This document shows, one piece after another, positions 11,385 through 22,590 of a stretch of DNA of 64,000 nt. This DNA is from Thalassia testudinum (Eukaryota; Streptophyta; Magnoliopsida; Alismatales; Hydrocharitaceae). The translations under genes were made by a program, and so were the position numbers. Below the pieces are notes generated by a model that worked only from the letters and a program-made list of their open reading frames with translations, was not told where the DNA came from and made no database searches. Position 1 is the first letter of the stretch. Each line of letters begins with the position of its first letter. Where the stretch lies: positions 41,416,001-41,480,000 of the forward strand of contig JAZHRO010000039.1 in NCBI GenBank assembly GCA_037157565.1, in the 5' to 3' direction.

Positions 11385-13119
11385 ACCTTAGTGGTCGTTG
11401 ATATTGCCTTGTTATTGTAGAAGATTTCTCGCATTTTTCTTAGGTTTCCTTTTTGAGATCTAAGGATCGAGTGCTTAACGTATTTTCTAGTTTTTGTAGA
11501 AAGGTTCAAACTAAAAAAGACTAATACATCACTAAGATTCATAGTAATCATGGGTGTGAGTTAGATATTTTCTTGTTTGATGATTTTTATCAAGAACATG
11601 ACATTACTCATGAGTTTTCTTTCCCTCTAACGTCTCAATGTTGAAAGAAAGAACTACACTCTCCAAGAGTGTACTCACACATTACTCATAATATAATTTA
11701 AAACAAGTCTTTTACTCACACATGGTGTGTTACGTATTGAATCGTGTTTTAATTTGCTTCGGTTTTCAAAATATTTGTTTTAAATTATATTACGGAAAAA
11801 TACTCAAAATTAGTTACTTGATAGATTTTAGATGCCAGTGTATTGTTTTAAATAATTAAATTAATTTAGATAAATTTGACGCCAACGGTTAAGAACTATT
11901 TCATTGGTTATTCTCTACAAAGTAAGGCATATTGGGTTTTTAATAAGACTACGTTGGTTGTTGAAGACTCTCCATGTCTCTTTCGATGAATTTTCTCCTT
12001 CGTTGTCAAGAAGTGAGTTCTTGATGATGAGGAAGATGATTTGTTTATCGATGTATCTAACATTAAAGATTCTAATGTCCATGATCTCCCAAGAGAATGG
12101 ACATTCTAAAGGGATCACCCTAAAAGTCAAGTCATTGGAAATATTTACGTTGATGTGAAGACCTGATCCCATGTTAGTTGTCTTTTTGGTTTCTCGACCT
12201 CCGTATCTCAAATTGAGTTGAAGAGTATCAAAGAAGTATATTCCAATGAGTCTTGGTGGCTTTTAGCAATGTAAGATGAATTAAACTAATTTGAACGAAA
12301 CCAAGTTTGGGATCTAGTATCTAAACCCGAAGGGCAAACGGTAATAGGCTCCAAATAGGTGTTTCGGAACAAGTTAGATGAGTCCAACATAGTTATTTGC
12401 AACAAGGCTAGGTTGGTTGCATAAGGTTATAACCAAGAAGAGGGAACTGATTTTGATGAGACCTATGCTCCGACCCATGGCTTTGCTCGAGTCAATTAAG
12501 ATGCTTCTTGCTTATGTTGCCTTCTTCAGGTTTAAAATTTTTCAAATGGGCATTAAGAGCATGTTTTTTAACAGTTTTGTTAAGGAAGAAGTTTATGTTA
12601 GGCAACCTCTCGATTTTAAGTCTCATGAAAAATCAGATTTCGTATATAAATTAAATAAGGCATTATATGAACTAAGATAAGCTCCTAGAGGTTGGCACGA
12701 AAGGCTCAAAGCGATCTATTAGGGGTAAAATTTTCTATAGGAGAGGTAGATTCAACTTTGTTCATTATGAAATAAGGAAAACATATACTCATAGTACAAA
12801 TCTACATTGATATTTTATTTGGTGCTACTAATGAAACTCTTTGCCAAGAATTTGCTAAGCTTATGCAGGATGTGTTTGAGATGAGCTTGATGGGTAGACT
12901 CAAGTTCTTTTTAGGTTTACAAATTACTTAAGTGGAACATGGGACATTCGTTAATCAAGTCGGTATACGAAGGAAGTACTTTTTTTTTGAAACAACGAAG
13001 GAAGTACTTAAGAGATTCAGGATAGAGAATAAGAAATGGAAGAACACAACGATGATCGTGTCTACTTCTCTCGACGCAAATGAACAAGGTACTTTTGTAG
13101 ACCCTAAAATCCACTATAC
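11385..13119 (+). pseudogene. Sirevirus-type Copia C: integrase and reverse transcriptase remnant
   Basis: The left part of a split Copia pol. Integrase traces run from about 11390, with IHSNHGCELD (11525-11560) for the canonical IRSDHGxEFE and then HEFSFP (about 11608). Next come the integrase tail (HWLFSTK-like, VFNKTTLVVEDS, about 11900-11970) and the reverse transcriptase: TYAP, LLESIKMLLAY and EEVYVRQP-like blocks (12460-12615), YKLNKALYEL (about 12640), then QIYIDILFGATNE near 12795-12835. The active site YVDDIIFGA is reduced to YIDILFGA, losing one aspartate. KFFLGLQI follows (about 12905), then VSTSLDANEQ (13055-13085). Multiple stops. Motif order and wording match the Sirevirus (SIRE/Maximus) lineage. 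It breaks off where LTR S3 begins. Confidence 0.85.
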
Positions 13120-14544
13120 ATATTACTTAAAATGAGGGTGGCATAACCTCAATTACAATACCACTACTTTGGACTGTGGATAATTTACTTCAAACCCCTC
13201 TTCTTCATGAATAGTACCTTGTCTCACCAGGAGATAGAAATTCACCATGCGAATACCCAACAAACATGAAAACAAAAATAAACCTATAGAGCCAGAAAAT
13301 AAAGTATAGACTTAGCTCCTATAGGTGTAGAGAAACATCCCTAATGTGGAAGTAGATGCATGTGATTGTGCGGTGTAATCGGTGCTCTCGAATGTGGCTT
13401 GAAAGGCTTAGAGAAAAACTAAGCAAAATCTCTCTTCGATCTCTCAAAGTATATAATGGTTGAAAGAATTGATTCTCATTTGTATATTACAAAGGAGAGT
13501 CTCTAGTCTATGTATATATGTGCTAGGAAGGCTTTAAAATGCTTGGGAGAGGTTTTATAGTCGTTGGGTGCAAATCCAAAAAGATTTGGTGCAATAAGTT
13601 TGGGTGTAGAAGTAAGTTTTGGAATGACCAAATAAGACATCTAGAATGATGGTCAGACATCTGGAAGAAGACCATCAGATGTCTGAAAATAGGTTGGATG
13701 TCTGGGATGCAAGGGTGGGGCATTTTGACATGTCCTAGATTTGAGCGTGAGTCGTTTGGTAGTCATGCTAGGCATTTGATTCTGTAAGTGGGGTACTTTG
13801 AAAATTTCTAGTCTTGGCTCTAATCAAGGACTAAGACATCTAGAGGTTATGTCCGACATCTTATACTAAAGATGGAGCTAATAATCAAATCTTTAATTAA
13901 GCGTGAAGGTGGGATTTGGTTTGACAAAAGGTTTGGAAAAATTCGAATTCAAATGGATATCTATCAGACGTTTGGGATCAACTTAAGATGTCTAAAAAGG
14001 GCTTTTGTGTAAGGTGTGATTCAGGCAGCTTAAGAGAAAAAATCAGGCCCTCAGATGTCTAATATGGGTCAGTATGGAGTATAATTTAGGTGATATTCTT
14101 GGACATCTGACAAGTATGTACGCTTTATGTTTAACTTGTCTTTCTAAGATTTGCCTAAGTGTTTTAAGTGTTGGGTTTAGTTCCCTATGTGTTCTAATGG
14201 TTACTTAAGGTTCTTAACTCTATTTTGGGCTCTTTAACATTAGTCTAAGAAATAAAACAATCATCAAAATCCATCAATTTAAAAGCTATCCTATTCTTCC
14301 TATTCTCTTGATCTTTAAGCCTTGGCTCCAATGCTTCTCCTTTAAGCTTCCTCCAATATGTGCTCCTTGATGCTCTTGCTTTAGTCATCAAGCTCTTCCA
14401 TCTCCATGGATCTTGAGCTTTAACTTCTCCAACACCTCAACTCAATTGCATTAAACCTGAGAACCAAATACTCAAATGCAATTGTTAAATAGAACATATT
14501 TTGTTATCATCAAAATTAAGGACCTAGGTACATTTGCACCAACA
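13120..14544 (-). mobile_element. Old truncated Sirevirus LTR S3 (minus) inside Copia C
   Basis: On the minus strand it starts TGTTGGTGCAAATGTACC and passes TTTTGATGATAACAAAATA, the hallmark start of Sirevirus LTRs. It is homologous to S1 (34324-36045) and S2 (44436-46132) but diverged. The last ~240 bp of the minus-strand LTR (matching the left ends of S1 and S2) are missing, and about 40 codons of the host Copia C between the RT and RNase H parts are also gone, which suggests a deletion across the left junction. Its palindrome units are all decayed: GACATCT or GATGTCT instead of GACGTCT. Confidence 0.8.
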
Positions 14545-15100
14545 AAATAAGCACACTTAAATGTAGTTAAAAGAATTTTTAGATACCTAGTTGACTATGT
14601 GGATTATGGTCTATTTTATCCTAGGTCTAGTTCATTTAAATTGTTAGCTTATAGTAATGCTGATTGTACCTACAGTAAGACTAATATGAAGAGTACTAGC
14701 AAGATGTGCCACTTCTTGGGTGACTTGTTAGTCTCTTGGTTTTTAAAGAACCAAACAAGTGTTGCTCTATCCACCACAGAAGTTGAACATATAACCACCA
14801 CCTTAGCTTCTTCCCAAATTTTATGGATGATAAATACTTTAAAGAATTTTGGATTCTCATTTAGTAAAATAAAAATATTTTGCGATAATAATAACACAAT
14901 CAATCTTTCGAAAAACTCTGTACATCATTCCTGCTCCAAGCATATTGATGTTTAACATCATTTCTTGAGAGACAATATACTTAAGGGTGAAATTGAAGTT
15001 GATTATGTGAGCACTGAATTTCAGTTGGCTGATATTTTCACTAAACCTTTGAATTATAAGAGACTTAGCTTTATAAGAAGAAAATTAGGCACTTAGAGTA
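14545..15100 (+). pseudogene. Copia C RNase H remnant
   Basis: Continues the pol of 11385-13119 after the S3 insertion. Blocks in order: VKRIFRYLV (about 14566), YSNADCTYSKTNMKSTS (14650-14700; consensus has YSDAD), CHFLGDLLVSW, SVALSTTEVEH (about 14760), KHIDV (14939-14953) and LADIFTKPL (about 15027), ending RRKLGT* near 15095. This is the Sirevirus-type RNase H end. One open stretch covers 14599-14955, but the catalytic context is mutated and the upstream domains are broken. Confidence 0.85.
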
Positions 15101-15744
15101 TTTAATTCTTCATTTTTTTGCATTTTTCAGAAAATATATATAATAACTAGTCAACTGGCTCCAAGATCAGTTGATTAGCAACAACTAAATTGGGCCAAAT
15201 CAATCTATTCTGACAAAAATTGCTCAGTCATAGTAGCAAGTCATCTTGGTCATTGACTAGTTGATTAACCATGTCATGGGGCGCTGACCAAAATATATTT
15301 TTGGCCAGTCAGCTACTAAGTCGGGTGCCAACGCACGAGCTTAGGCATTGACCGACTAGCAAATATTTTGGATGGCCTGCGCTAGAAAATCATCTTAAGG
15401 TGTGTGCATAGGTTTCTCAAACTTCTTCAAACTTGTGAGTCTGTTAGAACTCAGATTTTCTCTCTCCTCACTTTCTTCTCTCAAAAGGAACGAAAGAACC
15501 TCTCTTTCTTCTTTTACTTTTCTCTCAAAGCCTATGAAACCCATTCTCTCATGTGACCCTACTTTTATTTCAACCAAAAGAGCCCACCAAACCCTAAAGC
15601 CCCAAATCAAATTGTCTCCTCCCTCCTATGCCAACCTTCTCCGCTCTCCAACGCCGGCCCATCCTTCCTCATGCCTACCCATGCTCTCTTTTCAGTACAA
15701 CCTCCTCCCACGCACGTTAATCTACTCGCGAGGATATATGCGCT
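15101..15744 (+). other. 3' non-coding part of Copia C
   Basis: Follows the pol end. 15140-15370 repeats words around ACTAGT (AACTAGTCAACTGG, TGACTAGTTGATT, GACCGACTAG). 15400-15720 is pyrimidine-rich with an open stretch of Ser/Pro-rich translation but no recognised env-like domain. No 3' LTR could be delimited. Confidence 0.45.
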
Positions 15745-17087
15745 AAAATATGTGTTCATTGTAGTAAAATTGTGTAGATATTTTTAATATTTATTCTTGT
15801 CGAACTCAAGAATATAGAAATCGTGGTTTTCAAAAGTGGAGTCTAAGTCATTCACAGGGAGGCAATTGGATTAAATTGCTTTCCTAAGGTTTAATGAATA
15901 GGCAGATAGAATGATGAATGCGAATTCAAGTAGAACTATAATAATTAGAACTAAGACAAAGGCTTGTAGTAACTAGAACAAACAATTAGAAATAATATGA
16001 ATACTTGAAGGCAAGTAGATAATAAAAGCAACTAGAAATTTTATTGAAATATCAACGTTGTAATACAAGATTGCTACTAGAAATAGAAAGATTACAACTT
16101 CTACTAAAACTAGAACTAGAATCAAACTAGAATAAATAAATGAAAAGCTATCTAAAGGCCTCGAAGGCGAGGTGTAGATGATGGCAAGTGGAAGCGGATG
16201 CGAAGGCACACCTGGAGAATCTCCAAGGGGAGGTGTGCAAGTAGAAAAAGAAGGCTTGAGTTCTACGTTGGAATTTTTGGAGGCTAAAAGATAATAGGAG
16301 AGGGGAGGTGGCTAGCGATCTTTTATAGAGAGGGTGGAGGGTTTTGATTGGTTGATCCAAGTTGCTTTGGATAACCAAAATAAAGGGATAGGATTAGGAG
16401 TCTAGGAATCAAGGAGTAGGATGAAGGGTGTTGCAATAGCCTTATAGGATTTCCCTCACATATCTCAAATTTTTGATATCTTTTTATTCCAAATTTCAGA
16501 TTGCACACAAAAGCAAAGTTGTATCCCTCGAAATCAGCTTTCAACTTGAATCACTTAATTTTGATTTGAAATGAAGAAGTTATGGCTAAAATACTAAACA
16601 TGTGTCAGACTATTAAGAAATTTGAGATTGGGAATAGGATTTGATTTAGGGTTTTAAGATAGGGATTTAGGTAGGAAATTTAGGACCCTAGGAGCTAGAT
16701 CTAAGGGTGGAGGATAAGGTTCATTTTTTTGGAAGTCCAAAGGTGTATTTAATGGCCACTAATGATAGAAGAAAAGCTTGGTTGTGGCTTAGGAAGGGAT
16801 AGGGTTAGGGGTTGTTTTAAGGGATTAAGGACTAGGTAGGTTAAAGTGAACATAGTGCATTAAATCAACATGGTTGGCTGGCCATTTATGGTTTCCAAAT
16901 AGGCTCATGGATGAACAAGCTTGGTTGGGAAATAGGTTAGGGGGTTAGGTCTAGGGTCAAGAAAAATTGGGTTTCTAATTAAGCTAGGGTTAGGACCAAT
17001 TGGGTTAGGGAATTGGGTTCATCAACTCTACTTAGCCATTTGCTTAAGTGAGCTTAGGGTCCAATCTTCCTCCTGCCAAGGTTTAGT
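15745..17087 (-). mobile_element. Athila-like LTR fragment L (minus)
   Basis: Minus-strand LTR-type sequence. A CGAACTC...CACAGGGAGGC block near 15800-15870 recurs at the 3' end of other Athila-type LTRs here. A minus-strand TATA (CTCTATAAAAG, complement of 16319-16329) and an A/T-rich region lie upstream. Both ends are uncertain. No tRNA-Asp primer site was found at the left edge, so it is solo or truncated. Confidence 0.5.
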
Positions 17088-17852
17088 GATGAGAGACTCA
17101 TCATGGCTCCTAATTAACACTAATTAGCTATTTTCCCTAGCTAATTATCAAAGAATATCATAAATACAGGGTTAATTATAATATAAGAGCAAAACAGTAA
17201 GGACTTGTAAAATAAGTTAAAATAACTTAATTAAGGCTTAATTAATATTAATATAAGTTTAATTAATAATAGGACACAAAATAATAATAGTTAGCTATAT
17301 ATGAAGTATTTAATATAACTTAATTAAATTAAAGACCTAAGTACTTAATTAACTTAATTAATCTTATCATTTATATAAATATATCTAATGAGGGAAAAAA
17401 TGTAATTTCATGGCATAAATATATTATTTACATTATTTACAATTATATATAAAAATTTGAAAAAGAAATAAATTAAAATAAGCATTAAAACTCGATGTTT
17501 ACATTTTTGCCCTTAGATTTCATTTCAATTGAGTCCTTTCATAATGATTAGGTCCTTCACTATTTACATTCAAGTCCTTGTGTACAATGCCTTCTTCAAC
17601 CTCTTCTTCATCGTGGCCGATTGAGAGACGTCAGTGTTTACACCTTATGATGGCCTTCAATCTCATGGCTAAATTCCATCGCTGTTGTCGCCATCGTTAG
17701 GTTCACCAAGTTCTTGAAATCTAATGGCTCAGATCCCCCTATTCTCAACTAACTCCGGCACGGTGGCTTCACCGTCACTGGAGAAGAAGCACACTATTCC
17801 GATGAATTTGGATGCGATTGCATCCAGATACCTCCCCTTTGACCTTCACCAT

Positions 17853-17868
17853 TACCTATAAATACCCC
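17853..17868 (+). promoter_or_regulatory. LTR M TATA box
   Basis: CCTATAAATACCCC is a canonical plant TATA context in an LTR of Athila type. It is followed about 70 bp on by the Ser/Pro-coding pyrimidine-rich tract common to these LTRs. Confidence 0.5.
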
Positions 17869-18624
17869 ACACCACCTCTGATCTTGGTCACACAACTCCC
17901 TAGCCCTCTTCCCCAAACCGAGTTGTGATAGGCTATTCCTCCCTCACCTTCGGTGACCTCTACCTCATTCCTTCGGTGTTCTTTGATGAGAGCGACCTCT
18001 GCTTCTCCCTCATCCTCCGTCGCATCTTCGGTCAGGGCTATGCCGTCATCCTCATCTTCTATACGTCATCTTCTTCCCTCTGCCAGAGCTCTGTTCTTTC
18101 CCCTCTAATTTCATCCTCCATTATGGACTTCAATAGAGATTCCTAACCTCTTTCATCCAGGTAACAGTAAATTTAGCTTCTTAGATTAGTTCAGAGTAGA
18201 TTAGAGTAGTTTAGATAGCTTGATTAGTGTAGATTTCATGCTTTACTTGAGTCATCTTCTCTGACTCCGGCAAGCCCTTTTGGCTTGACTGGAGCCTTCT
18301 TTCATCTTTTAAAGTCATGGATCATCTTCTATACTCTCTCACGATCACTTCCATATGCTTAATTGTATGCTTTAATCACTATCTTTGCATTGAATCTCCT
18401 TTGCTGTCCATGGTGGAGATATCTAAGCCTTAATCACCTCCATTGAAGGTCCTACATCATCAATTCATCCACTAAGGACCTCTTCTGTCAATTTAATTTG
18501 ATCGATTACACTTTATATCATGAATGACTAATTTCCATTTCAACTTCTAAGCCCACTATCAATGGCGATTTAGAAGATTTCTATTCACCTAATCACCTTC
18601 ACCTATTCATAAAAAACATTTCCC

Positions 18625-18769
18625 CTCACTCAATTGAGTGAGAGGGATTATCTTGAGTTCGTTTGAACTCAAGATAATATTTAACGTGTGTTCTTGGTTT
18701 AATCAATAAAATCTTCATCAATTACTTTAATTGATATGTTCTTGAGGTTTTTCGTAACCTCAGGAACAT
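18625..18769 (+). repeat. Cluster of four consecutive hairpins
   Basis: Within 145 bp: (1) 18625-18642, perfect 18-bp palindrome CTCACTCAATTGAGTGAG. (2) 18647-18678, 14-bp perfect stem ATTATCTTGAGTTC with loop GTTT. (3) 18717-18735, 8-bp stem ATCAATTA with loop CTT. (4) 18736-18769, 14-bp stem starting ATGTTCTTGAGG, 6-nt loop, one G-T wobble. The role is unknown; it lies in the downstream half of LTR M. Confidence 0.85.
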
Positions 18770-19396
18770 GATGATGCCTTTCTTTTAGTAATTGGCGGAG
18801 ACTTTATCTTAATCTATGAATCAAAGTTCACCGGAGCTTCGGCGAACGAAATTTAGTGTCTCAGCCTTTGATTGATTGAGATAAGCACTAGATTAATTTC
18901 TTGTGGTTAGAGGATTAAAATCCACTAATTAAATTTGTAGATTATTGTTGATTCTACTATGTCGAAGGTTGTCCTCTCCAACTCTGGTGGATTTGGAGAA
19001 ACAAATTCATTGAGATTTAGTGTTGTTTATCAGGTCGAGAAGCAAGAATAGTTCTTAAGTTAGGTTTGTTTGTTAGCTCAAACAATTTCCAGATTGTTCT
19101 ACCGAATAATTGTTTGTCGCACTAAATCGGATTTTAAAAAGTGTTGCGTTGTAGTATAGCCGAAATAGTGTTCAAAACAGATACAATTTTATTACTCGAA
19201 AAATATTCCGAGGTTGAACACAGGGAGCAAATTGGTATTTAGAAATCAAAATCACAATTCAGAATTAAAAGAGTGTAATAATATCAGTATCAGAGTGCAA
19301 AAATGTGGGAGTAAAATGATGATGTAGATCACCAAATACTCCTATAATATCACTAAATAATTCAATGTATGAATATGCAATGTAAGTCAATGTTCT

Positions 19397-19422
19397 GTCA
19401 TCTGATGAAGGAATCAGATGAC
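19397..19422. repeat. Stem-loop in LTR K
   Basis: Perfect 10-bp stem GTCATCTGAT / ATCAGATGAC with a 6-nt loop. A related hairpin (CATCTGA / TCAGATG) occurs at the equivalent place in LTR N (62964-62988). Confidence 0.7.
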
Positions 19423-19979
19423 TTAAATGTTTGATCCTTCCTTCTCTTTCTCTGCCTTTGCTTCTTCTCTGTCTTTTCCTTTCTTCTTCCTTTTCCTTGG
19501 CTTTTTCTTCAGCTTCTTCCTTCTTCTCTTCTTCTTTTCTCTTTAGCTTTCTCTGTCTTTTGCCTTTGCTTTTCCTTTGCCTTTCTTCTGCCTTGGCCCT
19601 TAGCTGTTCTGGCATTCTCTTCTTCTTCTTTCTTCTGCCTTAAGTCCTGCAGTCCTCCTCTTCTTCTTCTCCTGGCTTCTTCTTCAGATTACGGTTGAGT
19701 GTCGGCTGGAGAACCCTGTAGCAAAATCCTACCCCTACCCACGCAACTCTCCTCACTTTCTCTCTTAGGATTCGCTCTCCCAGAGCAACACAGGAATTCG
19801 AGTAATCGGGTCGGGTGCGTACTCGGGACCAGGCCCACCGGCGTGCGGTAGTGGGCGAGGAGTGCAGGTCGGGTAGGGTCAGGCCAAATCCGCAGCGGTG
19901 TGTTGCGAACGAGACCAGGTCGTGTGAGTGGGACCTCACCTCTTGGATATGAGGTGAACTACTTACAACACCTTTTCAC

Positions 19980-20020
19980 TTTATTCAAGTGCGGGCGCTT
20001 TTGTGTATCCGAGGTGGGAC
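19980..20020 (-). promoter_or_regulatory. USE + TATA-like module in LTR K
   Basis: On the minus strand, GTCCCACCTCG at 20020-20010 matches the plant snRNA upstream sequence element RTCCCACATCG at 10 of 11 positions. After a 26-bp gap comes GAATAAAG, with TAAA starting at 19983. The ordinary LTR TATA is about 0.9 kb upstream. Confidence 0.6.
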
Positions 20021-21859
20021 TATCCGGGCCCCCTCTTCGCGCGCACCTGCAGTAGAGGTTGGGCTTCCAATTGCAGCTGCTGTGAAGGCCTTTAACTCCA
20101 ATTGAGGGCTTGAGTGCGAGCCTAAGAAGATTCCGTGTGTCCTGGGAGTGTAAGCCTGGAGTAGCAAGGCCTGGAGTGACCTCAAGCTTGCTTCGAGCTC
20201 GGCAGCAATGGCGGAGGGGGCCTGCTACCTGAAAACACAAGAACGGCCTCACGGCCACGTAAAATCGTCTAGGAAGGTTTGCTGGAGCACGGCGGATGTG
20301 CTAGGGGTGTTGGCGTGGCTCAGGGATGCCTGTGAGTGCGTGCCTAGGGCACACTATGTGCGAGCGTGTGGGTGTGTTTGGGGCGGTGTTTGGGTGAGTG
20401 GCGCGGTGAGTGGAGTGTGGGGAAGTGGTCAGTGAAGTGAAGCGGAGCTTGTGGGCTTGTCGGCGAGGGTTATGACGGCCTATGGAGGTGGGATGGCCTC
20501 GTCGGAGTTGGTGGTCGGAGATAAAGTAGATGAAGGTACGAGGGGCGGCAGTGGTCAGTTTTGGAAAATAGAAGGTGGAGAAGGAACTAGAGGTAAGAAG
20601 GAGCTTATCTGGGAGGTCAAGGGATGAAGGGGGTGAGCGAAGGTGTTGGGTCTGGTGTGGTCGACGTCGGAGACGAAGGCGGCTCCGGTGAGGTGGGATC
20701 GGCGAGGGCGAAGAGAGAGAAGCGCCTGCTAGTACGGCGAGACGCGGGCGAAATCAGGGAAGATGAATCCATCGCAAGTATGGCAGTTGGACGATGAGGA
20801 GGAGCAGGGAAGGTCGCTGGATGTCGAGAAGCCTACGACTGTGAGGGGAAGAGAGGAATTAGGGGTATTCGCGACCGAAATTGAGCGTGAAGAGTCGGAG
20901 AGGTTTGGGCTCCTTTAAATAGAGCTCTGAAGGTTGGTTAAGGCTTGGGAAGCAAGCTTCCTAAGCTTGGAAAGTCGCCTGTGATGGAAGCTTGTTAGGA
21001 TACCCACATATCTCATGCGTTAGCATGAGAGATTGGGAGGGAATCAGATCTCAAATATGGGTTCATATTGATGGGAATTTCTCAGAGGATCTTCCTTCCA
21101 ATTTTGGAAGAGATCCTCCAAGCAATCAAGGAGAACTTCCAAGTTGAAGGTCGTCGGAGTAGGTTTCCTCCGCAATAATGGTGGAGGGACCTACTTGTGA
21201 AGATGATGAGAAAGTTAGGGGGCTGTTAGCAATAGTTTTTGAAAGTTAGGGGTAGAAATGTAATCAGGTTAGACCTTTTTGCAAACTAGGTCAAGGCAAA
21301 CTCATCTTGGGTCCAAATTTTGGTAAAAATCTAATTTGGACATAAGGAATCCAATGGTGAAGTTAGATTTTGGGTTTGACCAAGTTTGACTAGAAAATTT
21401 ATGCAAAAATCCAATTTAAGGCAAATATCTGTCTGAGACCCCATTCTAGGTCAAGATGGGTTCTAATGGCCAAATTGAAGGTTCTAAACCCTAGAGAATA
21501 TTTTTATATGATTTTAGAGGGTTTAAGTAAATTTTATCCTGACCAGAACCTTGGTTAATCAAGTGGGTCTGTTTTTAGGATTTCAAGAAGTCATTTAATT
21601 CACAAAATACACACAAACCCTTTTCTGTCAAATCCAACCCACTTGTTATCTTATTAAGACCATTTGACCTTTGTTTAGCCCTTGAGAAAATCAATGGTTG
21701 TACTGCATTGGTAAAATTATAGTTTTATCCCTTGTTTCTTGTGTTTCTCTTAGAAAGTTTATGCAGTGATTTATAATTTTCAGTTGGTTATGTAGGAGCA
21801 TTTATTCTCTTCATTGGGTCAAAATGAGCTAATTAGGGTTCATGATGATGTTCCCATCA

Positions 21860-22286
21860 AAAACCCACCTTTAGACCTCCGACGATGAGCTTGGAGCTTC
21901 CTTTAGAGCTTTCAAAACACAATTTTGATGAGTGCAAGAGTTTCTTTAGATCAAATTGAGTCTATTTGGACCTTTAATTCAATTGGAATTGGAGTAATTT
22001 GGAAAGTCAAATTTCGACCTTCGGAAGTTAACCTAGAGCTGTTCTTGGGGAATTTAGGTATGAATCTTGGAATTAAAGGTGAAATTGAGTTCCTGTTATG
22101 ATGCCTAATCTTTTAGAACCGTTTTGATCAAGTTTTATTAAGTTTTTATTAAGAATTTAGTTTCTACGTATTTTGGGTTCAAAACTGAACCCAAAGTGAT
22201 CCTACATGTTCTTTTTGAATTTTAAACTCAAAGCCTACCTAGATTGATCATAAAATTCCTTCTGAATCAACCCATATCAAGTAAAG
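21860..22286. other. Unassigned sequence right of LTR K
   Basis: No coding homology and no termini seen. It could be the rest of LTR M or the internal part of element I. Confidence 0.3.
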
Positions 22287-22590
22287 CTATTTCAACTTGA
22301 TTAAAGCTTATGAGCTACTTCACCAATTACTAAAAAAAGGCCATTACTCCAATGAGCTACTTCATACCTATTACTACTGGACATGAGCTACTTCACCAAG
22401 GCCATTACTCCAAAAAGCGAAGTAAGCTCATGTTTTAGTTATAGGTGCTAAGCTTATGAGGAATAACTTTTCAAGTTGAAATAGCTCATAGTTGAAATTT
22501 GTGATCTATAACTATTTCTGTGATCACATACCTATTTCACCAATTACTTGAGCTCATGAGCTAGTTCACCAAGCGAAATACTGTTATTCT
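22287..22590. repeat. Inverted-repeat-rich block, MITE candidate
   Basis: Contains several copies of ATGAGCTACTTCACCA (near 22310, 22350 and 22383, with a variant near 22560). There is an internal foldback CATGAGCTACTTC (from 22382) / GAAGTAAGCTCATG (to 22433). An outer inverted pair, ATTTCAACTTGA near 22288 and TCAAGTTGAAAT near 22483, frames a ~200-bp unit. No target duplication was found, so the family is undetermined. Confidence 0.5.

Larger units (their letters stand above)
17088..19141 (+). mobile_element. Athila-like LTR M (plus), start to K insertion
   Basis: Starts TGATGAGAGACTCATCATGG, the same terminal foldback as element E's LTR start. A TATA-like CTATAAATACC lies near 17858. The CCCTTAGATTTC...CCTTCACTATTT region is of the type that precedes the promoter in related LTRs. 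It is interrupted on the right by solo LTR K at 19142, and its end was not found. A + frame at 17925-18146 has no recognisable domain. Confidence 0.5.
19142..21859 (-). mobile_element. Athila solo LTR K (minus), 2718 bp
   Basis: On the minus strand it starts TGATGGGAACATCATCA (complement of 21843-21859) and ends CA at 19142. Flanks are AAAAG and AAAAC, four of five matching, which suggests a mutated 5-bp target duplication. Its length matches solo LTRs D and F and the LTRs of E. In minus order: TATA CTATTTAAAG (20913-20922), the snRNA-type module (19980-20020), a conserved box with core GGTCCC, a purine-rich tract, then the CCTCGGAATATT...TACTCG end region. No internal sequence flanks it, so it is a solo LTR. 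Confidence 0.8.
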
